From Scleromatobacter sp038208735 (GTDB taxonomy: Bacteria > Pseudomonadota > Gammaproteobacteria > Burkholderiales > Burkholderiaceae_C): a stretch of DNA of 22,921 bases. Both the position numbers and the translations under genes were made by a program. The stretch is from NCBI GenBank assembly GCA_038208735.1, contig JBBQYL010000065.1, positions 1-22,921 on the forward strand. The letters are read 5' to 3'. The notes below the pieces were generated by a model. It made no database searches. It saw only the letters and a program-made list of their open reading frames with translations, and was not told where the DNA came from. Shown here in pieces: positions 14,654 to 20,635 of this stretch. Positions within the stretch are counted from its first letter, which is position 1. Every line of letters begins with the position of its first letter.

Positions 14654-15307
14654 GTGACGCCGCCCTCCTCACCCTCGTTGCGTCCACGCAAGAAGCCGGT
14701 GCAGCCGCGTGCGCTCGAGACCGTGGCCAGCGTCCTGGAGGCGGCGGCGCAGATCCTCGAGCGGCTGGGCATCGGCGCCTTCAACACCAATGCGGTGGCG
14801 GAGCGCGCCGGCGTCAGCATCGGCTCGCTGGATCAATACTTCCCGGGCAAGGACGCGCTGCTGATCGCGCTGATGAAACGCGAGAAGGAGCGCTTTCGCG
14901 ACGATGCCGGCGTGGCCCTGGGCGCGCCGACCGGTGCCGAGGCCTTGCGCCGCTGGGTCGGCGCGGCGGTTCGCCAGCAGATGGATCGACCGGAACTGGC
15001 GCGGTTGCTGGACATCGAGGAGACGCGCCCAGGGGCCCGGCAAGAGGTCGACGGTGTCAGCGGCTTCAGGGACGTGGTGCGCGCCATCCTCGTACGCACC
15101 GACCTGCCGCCGTTGACCGATCCGGAGGCAGCCGTCGACGACCTGTTGGCGCTCTTGCAAGCGCTGGTGGACGGGGCAGGCGCGCGCGGCGAGCGCGATG
15201 CGGCGGGGCTCGAACGGCGCGTCATGGGCGCGGTGCGCGGCTACCTGCAGGCCGACGCCGACGCGCCCGTCGTGCCGACGAATGTGAGCCCGGACGCGTC
15301 GACCTGA
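14654..15307 (+). CDS. TetR/AcrR family transcriptional regulator
   Basis: The 217-residue product has a basic leader (RPRKKPVQPRA) and a TetR helix-turn-helix at about 25-70, including ILERLGIGAFNTNAVAERAG and VSIGSLDQYFPGKDALL. A variable helical ligand and dimer domain follows. The start is a GTG (14654-14656), since no ATG lies at a plausible place; the leader is weak. It lies 48 bases after the nickel permease gene on the same strand and 82 bases before the VOC gene, so it could be the last gene of the first unit or the local regulator of the second. Ligand and targets are unknown. The inverted repeat before the VOC gene is a possible target. Confidence 0.85.
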   Translation: MTPPSSPSLRPRKKPVQPRALETVASVLEAAAQILERLGIGAFNTNAVAERAGVSIGSLDQYFPGKDALLIALMKREKERFRDDAGVALGAPTGAEALRRWVGAAVRQQMDRPELARLLDIEETRPGARQEVDGVSGFRDVVRAILVRTDLPPLTDPEAAVDDLLALLQALVDGAGARGERDAAGLERRVMGAVRGYLQADADAPVVPTNVSPDAST

Positions 15308-15347
15308 ATCCCGGCGGCGGAGACTCCCAGGGGCGGGCGGGCAACTT

Positions 15348-15383
15348 CGGTCTCACCCTTTTCTCTTCGCTCACCCGAGACCG
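15348..15383. promoter_or_regulatory. Inverted repeat before the VOC gene, possible TetR operator
   Basis: CGGTCTC (15348-15354) and GAGACCG (15377-15383) form a perfect 7-bp inverted repeat with a 22-base spacer, ending six bases before the VOC ATG. The spacer region also carries a direct repeat CTCACCC (15352-15358 and 15370-15376). It could be an operator for the adjacent TetR protein or an mRNA hairpin that hides the ribosome site. Motif evidence only. Confidence 0.3.
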
Positions 15384-15389
15384 CGGCCC

Positions 15390-15749
15390 ATGAAACTCGA
15401 CCACCTCAGCTTTGCCTCGAACGACCCCGCCCGCACCGCCGCGTTCTTCGAGACCTATCTCGGCTTCACCTTGGCGCCGGCAAGCGGGCACTGGATCCTC
15501 AAGCGTTCCGGCTTCGATGTCGTGATCGAGCACGTCTCGCCGCAGGCGCCGGCGTGGCCCGCCAGCTTCCACGTTGGCTTCGAACTGCCTACGCGCGCGG
15601 AGGTCGAGGCCTTGCATGTGCGCATGGCGGCCGACGGCGTTTCGATGGAGACAGCGGTCATCGACCACGTCCGCGGATCGCGCTTCTTCTGTCGCGCCCC
15701 GGGCGGCTTCATGTTCGAGCTCAACACGCGCGCCGATGCCGCGCTCTAG
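15390..15749 (+). CDS. VOC-family (glyoxalase/dioxygenase-like) protein
   Basis: The 119-residue product has the paired beta-alpha-beta-beta-beta modules of the vicinal oxygen chelate superfamily. It starts MKLDHLSFASNDPARTAAFF and ends with APGGFMFELN. His5, Glu47 (VVIEHV), His61 (FHVGFEL) and Glu110 (FMFEL) align with the four metal ligands of E. coli glyoxalase I (His5, Glu56, His74, Glu122), so a metal-binding enzyme is likely. The actual substrate is open: the superfamily also includes antibiotic-resistance and extradiol enzymes, and the overall length is slightly short for GloA. The stop codon lies in the loop of a 6-bp GC stem (15738-15758) with no T-run. It probably depends on the adjacent TetR regulator. 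Confidence 0.8.
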   Translation: MKLDHLSFASNDPARTAAFFETYLGFTLAPASGHWILKRSGFDVVIEHVSPQAPAWPASFHVGFELPTRAEVEALHVRMAADGVSMETAVIDHVRGSRFFCRAPGGFMFELNTRADAAL

Positions 15750-15991
15750 TACCGCGGCACGTTCGATCGATGCCAGGCTGTGGCCGGAGGTGCATGAAAC
15801 CGCTCGGGTACCTGCCATCCGAGCGCCGCTTTTCCAACTTTTCTACCGGTTAGATCAGGCGCGCCGCTCCGTCCATCGGCCCGCGATCGCCATTGCCGCG
15901 AATCCAATCCGCGGACTCCCGCGTAATCCCATCAGCGCGCCAATTTCGCAGCGCCACGGGTCATCAAACAGATCAACCGAAGGACGACATC

Positions 15992-16543
15992 ATGAAATTC
16001 AACACTCCCGCCGCACTGACGCTGGCCGCGATCCTCTCCGCCTTCTCCGTCACCTCGATGGCGCAAGTCATGGTCGGCGGCGCGGCCATGTACGCCAGCA
16101 AGGACATCGTCGACAACGCGGTGAACTCGAAGGATCACACGACCCTGGTGGCCGCCGTGAAGGCCGCCGGCCTGGTCGACACGCTCAAGAGCGCCGGCCC
16201 GTTCACGGTCTTCGCGCCCACCAACGAGGCGTTCGCGGCGCTGCCTGCCGGCACCGTCGACACGCTGCTGAAGCCCGAGAACAAGGCCAAGCTCACCTCG
16301 GTTCTGACCTATCACGTGGTGGCCGGCAAGATGGATGCGGCGGCGTTGATGGCGGCCGTCAAGGCCGGTGACGGCAAGGCCACGCTCAAGACCGTCGAAG
16401 GCGATCCGCTGACGGTGACGAGCGCCGGAGGCAAGGTCATGGTGACCGACGAATCGGGCGGCATCGCCACGGTGACAATCGCCGATGTGTACCAGTCGAA
16501 CGGCGTGATCCACGTCGTGGACAAGGTGCTGCTGCCCAAGTGA
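15992..16543 (+). CDS. Secreted fasciclin (FAS1) domain protein
   Basis: FAS1 domains are extracytoplasmic beta/alpha domains linked to adhesion or surface functions. The 183-residue product has a signal peptide (MKFNTPAALTLAAILSAFSV, cleavage after SMA at about 24). A single FAS1 domain follows, with the H1-type segment AGPFTVFAPTNEAFAALP and the H2-type segment LLTYHVV-like LTSVLTYHVVAGKM. It ends with NGVIHVVDKVLLPK. The ATG at 15992 has AGGA seven bases upstream, a clear ribosome site; a longer upstream frame is not needed. The 242 bases before it hold no other gene and no promoter I can defend. It converges with zapE. Confidence 0.9.
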   Translation: MKFNTPAALTLAAILSAFSVTSMAQVMVGGAAMYASKDIVDNAVNSKDHTTLVAAVKAAGLVDTLKSAGPFTVFAPTNEAFAALPAGTVDTLLKPENKAKLTSVLTYHVVAGKMDAAALMAAVKAGDGKATLKTVEGDPLTVTSAGGKVMVTDESGGIATVTIADVYQSNGVIHVVDKVLLPK

Positions 16544-16588
16544 TGGCCGGCGGGCGCGGCCACACGGCGCGGCCCGCTCGCGACATCC

Positions 16589-17689
16589 TCAGGTCAGCCC
16601 GGTGTCCACATCGCGCCTGGCGATCGCCAGGTATTCCTGCGACTGCATCTCCTGAAGCCGCGAGATCGTGCGCGGAAACTCGTGCACCAGCGGGCCTTCA
16701 AGATACAGCTGCTCAGGCGGCACCTCGGCCGAGATCACGAGCTTCACGCGGCGGTCGTACAGCACGTCCACCAGCCACGTGAAGCGACGCGCCTCGGCGG
16801 ACAACCGTGGCGGCATCTGCGGCACGTCCGACAACATCACCGTGTGGAACTGCGTGGCCAGCTCGAGGTAGTCGTTCATCGAGCGTGGGCCGCCGCAAAG
16901 CTGGCGGAAGTCGAACCACACCACGCCACCGGCGCGGCGGCGGGCGCGGATCTCGCGGTGCTCGATGTGCAGGATCGGGCTCTCGTCGCGCGCCTCGGCC
17001 AGGTGGTCGAAGGTGGCCGCCATGTCGGCGTCGGCCTCGGGGCCCAGCGGCGTGTGGTACAGCTTGGCGTCGGTGAGCGTGCGGCTGCGGTAGTCGGTGC
17101 CCGCGTCCACGTTGATCACCTGCAACTTCGAGTTGAGCAGCTCGATGGCGGGCAGGATGCGCTCGCGGTTCAGGCCGTTCGGGTACAGGTCGTCCGGCTT
17201 GAAGTTGGACGTGGTGATGAAGGACACGCGATTGTCGAACAGCGACAGCAGCAGCCGGTGCAGGATCATCGCGTCGGTGACGTCGGCGATGTGGAACTCG
17301 TCGAAGCAGATCAGGCGGTAGCGCAGCGAGATGCGCCGGCCCAGCTCCTGCAGCGGGTCGGCCATGCCCTTCAGGTCCTGCAGCTCGCGATGCACCTCGC
17401 GCATGAACTCGTGGAAGTGCAGGCGCACCTTGCGCTTGAGCGGCACGGCCTGGAAGAAGCAGTCCATGAGGAAGCTCTTGCCGCGACCCACGCCGCCGTA
17501 CATGTACACGCCGCGCGGAATGGGCGGGCGCACCAGGATCTTGGTGAGGGCGTTGGAGCGGCGCGACTTGTACGCGTCCCACTCGTCCTCGCAGCGCTGC
17601 AGCGCTGCGACGGCGTTCAGCTGCGCGGCGTCGGCGGTGAAGCCGCGCTCGGTCAGCGTCTGTTGGTAGAGCTCGGTGACGGTGGGCAT
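16589..17689 (-). CDS. zapE: AFG1-like ATPase, cell division protein ZapE
   Basis: ZapE is an AFG1-type P-loop ATPase that associates with the Z-ring in gammaproteobacteria; its yeast homologue acts in mitochondrial protein quality control. The 366-residue product has Walker A GGVGRGKS at 65-72 preceded by PPIPRGVYMY. The HFHEFMREVH segment characteristic of the family lies at 91-100, and Walker B LICFDEFHIAD at 126-136. ITTSNFKPDDLYPNGLNRERILPAI, the sensor region, follows. Length is normal (E. coli 375). The ATG is at 17687-17689, with no strong ribosome site. It follows lpdA on the same strand, but a 175-base gap with palindromic repeats separates them. Confidence 0.93.
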   Translation of the reverse strand: MPTVTELYQQTLTERGFTADAAQLNAVAALQRCEDEWDAYKSRRSNALTKILVRPPIPRGVYMYGGVGRGKSFLMDCFFQAVPLKRKVRLHFHEFMREVHRELQDLKGMADPLQELGRRISLRYRLICFDEFHIADVTDAMILHRLLLSLFDNRVSFITTSNFKPDDLYPNGLNRERILPAIELLNSKLQVINVDAGTDYRSRTLTDAKLYHTPLGPEADADMAATFDHLAEARDESPILHIEHREIRARRRAGGVVWFDFRQLCGGPRSMNDYLELATQFHTVMLSDVPQMPPRLSAEARRFTWLVDVLYDRRVKLVISAEVPPEQLYLEGPLVHEFPRTISRLQEMQSQEYLAIARRDVDTGLT

Positions 17690-17714
17690 TTGCTGAAGAT
17701 CAGACGAGCACGAA

Positions 17715-17851
17715 GGGGTCTGGCGTCTCCTCGGATCGCGCAGCGATACGAGGCAATGCCTGACCCCGATCCCGGGGAAGGCCTTGGCACGCGATCGGGG
17801 TCAGGCATTGCCTCGCGCCGCCTGCGGCGGCACGAGGAGATGCCAGACCCC
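17715..17851. repeat. Pair of REP-like imperfect palindromes (BIME-like) between lpdA and zapE
   Basis: Four 19-base copies alternate in orientation: GGGGTCTGGCGTCTCCTCG (17715-17733), CGAGGCAATGCCTGACCCC (17749-17767), GGGGTCAGGCATTGCCTCG (17797-17815) and CGAGGAGATGCCAGACCCC (17833-17851). Copies 1-2 and 3-4 each form one long hairpin with paired blocks GGGGTC/GACCCC, GGCAT/ATGCC and CCTCG/CGAGG. The same one-base and two-base internal mismatches fall in the same places in both. Each is tipped by its own small perfect stem (17735-17747, 17817-17831). Copies 2 and 3 also pair perfectly over 23 bp (17749-17771 with 17793-17815). The element lies outside genes, after the lpdA stop. Confidence 0.75.
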
Positions 17852-17864
17852 TGCGGTTGCGACC

Positions 17865-19292
17865 TTAGAAGTTGAGGGCCCGCTTCTCGACGGCGAGCGC
17901 GGCTTCCTTGGTCACTTCGGACAGCGACGGGTGCGCATGGCAGATGCGGCCGATGTCCTCGGACGACGCCTTGAACTCCATCGCGACGCAGGCCTCGGCG
18001 ATCAGCTCGGACACCATCGGTCCGATCATGTGCACGCCCAGGATCTCGTCGGTCTTGGCATCGGCCAGGAACTTGACGAAGCCCGTGGTGTCGCCCATGG
18101 CGCGCGCTCGCCCGTTCGCGAGGAACGGGAACTGGCCGGCCTTGTACTCGCGGCCTTCGGCCTTGAGCGCCTGCTCGGTCTGGCCGACCCACGCGATCTC
18201 GGGGCTCGTGTAGATGACCCACGGCACCGTGTTGAAGTTGACGTGGCCATGCTGGCCCGCCATGCGTTCCGCCACGGCCACGCCCTCATCTTCGGCCTTG
18301 TGCGCCAGCATCGGGCCGCGCACCACGTCGCCGATGGCCCACACGCCCGGCAGGTTGGTCTTGCACTCGGCGTCGACCACGATTGCGCCGCGCTCGTCCA
18401 GCTTCAGGCCCACCGCATCGCCGTTCAGGCCGATGGTGTTGGGCACGCGGCCGATCGACACGATCAGCTTGTCGACCGCCAGCACATGCTCCGCGCCATT
18501 GGCGTCGGTGTACGACACGGCCACGCCGGCGCCGCTGGTGTCGACCTTGGTGACCTTGACGCCCAGCTCGATCTTGAGGTTCTGCTTGGCGAAGACCTTG
18601 GCGGCCTCCTTGGCGATGGACTCATCGGCCGCGCCCAGGAACGCCGGCAGCGCCTCCAGGATGGTGACCTGCGCGCCCAGGCGGCGCCACACGGAGCCCA
18701 TCTCGAGGCCGATGACGCCCGAGCCGATGACCCCCAGCGTCCTGGGCACGTCGCCGATGCGCAGCGCGCCGTCGTTGGACAGCACCTTGGCCTCGTCGAA
18801 CGCCGCGCCCGGCAACGGGCGCGCGTTGGAACCGGTGGCGATGATCACCTGCTTGGCGACCAGCGTGTCTTCCTCGGCGCCAACGAACTTCAGCTCGTAG
18901 CCGCAGTCCACCGCCTTGGCGAAGCTCGCGCGGCCGTGGAAGAACGTGATCTTGTTCTTCTTGAAGAGGTACAGGATGCCGTCGTTGTTCTGCTTGATGA
19001 CGCTGGCCTTGCGCGCCAGCATCCTGGGCACGTCGATGGTGAGGCCCTCGACGCCGATGCCGTGCGCCGCGAAGCCGTGGCCCGCGTGCTCGAAGTGTTC
19101 CGACGACTGCAGCAGCGCCTTCGACGGAATGCAGCCGACGTTGGTGCAGGTGCCGCCCGGGGCCGGGCCGCCGTTCTCGTTCTTCCACTCGTCGACGCAG
19201 GCGACGTTGAAGCCCAGCTGCGCCGCACGGATGGCGGCGATCTGGCCGCCGGGGCCCGCGCCGATGACGACGACGTCAAAGTTCTTGCTCAT
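17865..19292 (-). CDS. lpdA: Dihydrolipoyl dehydrogenase (E3 of 2-oxoglutarate dehydrogenase)
   Basis: E3 is the FAD enzyme that reoxidises dihydrolipoamide and passes electrons to NAD. The 475-residue product has the FAD-binding GAGPGG at 11-16 and the redox disulfide in GGTCTNVGCIPSK (Cys49, Cys54). The NAD-binding GSGVIG follows, then the second FAD motif near LPGVWAIGDV, and the catalytic HAHPSLSE (His454, Glu459) at the C-terminal dimer interface. There is no fused lipoyl domain. The ATG at 19290-19292 has GAGGA about 9 bases upstream and lies 12 bases after odhB, so it is cotranscribed with the complex. It is followed by the palindromic repeat element. Confidence 0.95.
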   Translation of the reverse strand: MSKNFDVVVIGAGPGGQIAAIRAAQLGFNVACVDEWKNENGGPAPGGTCTNVGCIPSKALLQSSEHFEHAGHGFAAHGIGVEGLTIDVPRMLARKASVIKQNNDGILYLFKKNKITFFHGRASFAKAVDCGYELKFVGAEEDTLVAKQVIIATGSNARPLPGAAFDEAKVLSNDGALRIGDVPRTLGVIGSGVIGLEMGSVWRRLGAQVTILEALPAFLGAADESIAKEAAKVFAKQNLKIELGVKVTKVDTSGAGVAVSYTDANGAEHVLAVDKLIVSIGRVPNTIGLNGDAVGLKLDERGAIVVDAECKTNLPGVWAIGDVVRGPMLAHKAEDEGVAVAERMAGQHGHVNFNTVPWVIYTSPEIAWVGQTEQALKAEGREYKAGQFPFLANGRARAMGDTTGFVKFLADAKTDEILGVHMIGPMVSELIAEACVAMEFKASSEDIGRICHAHPSLSEVTKEAALAVEKRALNF

Positions 19293-19304
19293 GATGTCGC
19301 GTCC

Positions 19305-20615
19305 TCAGATGTCGAAGAGGAGGCGCGACGGATCTTCCAGCGCGTCCTTCATGGCGACCAGGCCCAGCACGGCTTCGCGGCCGTCGATGATGCGGTGGTC
19401 GTACGACATCGCGAGGTAGTTCATCGGACGGATGACGATCTGCCCGTCGACCACCACGGCGCGATCCTTGGTGGCGTGCACGCCCAGGATGGCCGACTGC
19501 GGCGGGTTGATGATGGGCGTCGACAGCATCGAGCCGAACGTGCCGCCATTGGAGATGGAGAACGTGCCGCCGGTCATCTCTTCGAGCGACAGCTTGCCGT
19601 CCTTGGCCTTCTGGCCGAACTCGGCGATCTTCTTCTCGATCTCGGCGAACGTCATCTGGTCGGCGTTGCGCAGGATGGGCACCACCAGGCCGCGCGGCGA
19701 GCCCACGGCGATGCCGATGTCGAAGTAGCCGTGATAGACGATGTCGTTGGCGTCGATGGAGGCGTTGATCACCGGGTAGCGCTTGAGCGCGGCCACGGCG
19801 GCCTTCACGAAGAAGCTCATGAAGCCCAGCTTGACGCCGTGCTCCTTCTCGAACTTCTCCTGGTACTTCTTGCGCAGCCCCATGACCGGGGCCATGTCGA
19901 CTTCGTTGAAGGTGGTGAGGATGGCGTTCTGCGACTGCGACTGCAGGAGGCGCTCGGCGATGCGGGCACGCAGGCGCGACATCGGCACGCGTTGTTCGGG
20001 GCGATCGTCGAACGACATCGCGGGCACGGCCACGGCCGGCAGTGCAGCCTTGGGCGCCGGCACGGCCAGCGGGGCCTTGGTCGCCGGCGCGGCCGGCGCG
20101 GCGGGCTGGGTGCCGCCGGCAACGGCGCCGAGCACGTCGCCCTTGGTCACTCGGCCGTCCTTGCCGGTGCCGGACACGTCGCCGGTCTTCAGGTTGTTGT
20201 CGGCCAGCAGCTTGGCGGCGGCGGGCATCGCCACGTCGCCCTTGGAGCCACCGGTGGCGGTGGCGGTGGCGGTGGCGGCGGCCGCAGCCGGCGCGGGCGC
20301 AGCGGCCTGGACCGACGCGGCGGCGGGCGCAGCAGCCGCAGCCGCGGCGGCGGGCGCGCTGACGCCGGCGGTGGCCGTCGTGTCGATCTTCGCGATCAGC
20401 TGTTCGGCGCCCACCGTGGCCCCGTCGGCCTGCACGATCTCGGTGATGACGCCGGCCGCCGGCGCGGGCACTTCCAGCACGACCTTGTCGGTCTCGACCT
20501 CGATCAGGATCTCGTCGATGGCGACGGCATCGCCGACCTTCTTCTTCCATTGCAGCAGGGTGGCTTCAGACACCGACTCCGACAGCTGCGGAACCTTCAC
20601 TTCTACGATTGTCAT
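19305..20615 (-). CDS. odhB: Dihydrolipoyllysine succinyltransferase (E2 of 2-oxoglutarate dehydrogenase)
   Basis: E2 transfers the succinyl group from lipoate to CoA. The 436-residue product has an N-terminal lipoyl domain (residues 1-78) with the lipoylated Lys44 in ETDKVVLEV. A long Ala/Pro/Thr flexible linker follows at about 82-125. The peripheral subunit-binding domain is at about 127-165 (AMPAAAKLLADN), then a second Ala/Pro linker. The catalytic domain ends with the MSYDHRIIDG motif, His407 and Asp411. One lipoyl domain is usual for this enzyme. The ATG at 20613-20615 (MTIVEVKVPQLSE) was chosen because the lipoyl domain starts there; the open frame extends upstream over odhA. It starts 20 bases after odhA. 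Confidence 0.95.
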   Translation of the reverse strand: MTIVEVKVPQLSESVSEATLLQWKKKVGDAVAIDEILIEVETDKVVLEVPAPAAGVITEIVQADGATVGAEQLIAKIDTTATAGVSAPAAAAAAAAPAAASVQAAAPAPAAAAATATATATGGSKGDVAMPAAAKLLADNNLKTGDVSGTGKDGRVTKGDVLGAVAGGTQPAAPAAPATKAPLAVPAPKAALPAVAVPAMSFDDRPEQRVPMSRLRARIAERLLQSQSQNAILTTFNEVDMAPVMGLRKKYQEKFEKEHGVKLGFMSFFVKAAVAALKRYPVINASIDANDIVYHGYFDIGIAVGSPRGLVVPILRNADQMTFAEIEKKIAEFGQKAKDGKLSLEEMTGGTFSISNGGTFGSMLSTPIINPPQSAILGVHATKDRAVVVDGQIVIRPMNYLAMSYDHRIIDGREAVLGLVAMKDALEDPSRLLFDI

Positions 20616-20635
20616 GAATTTTCTCTTTTTCTGTC

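Noticed and set aside
16550..16577. GC-rich hairpin and 9-base direct repeat GGCGCGGCC between the convergent FAS1 gene and zapE as bidirectional terminator
   Set aside because: Only a 6-bp outer stem, poor inner pairing and no T-run on either strand.
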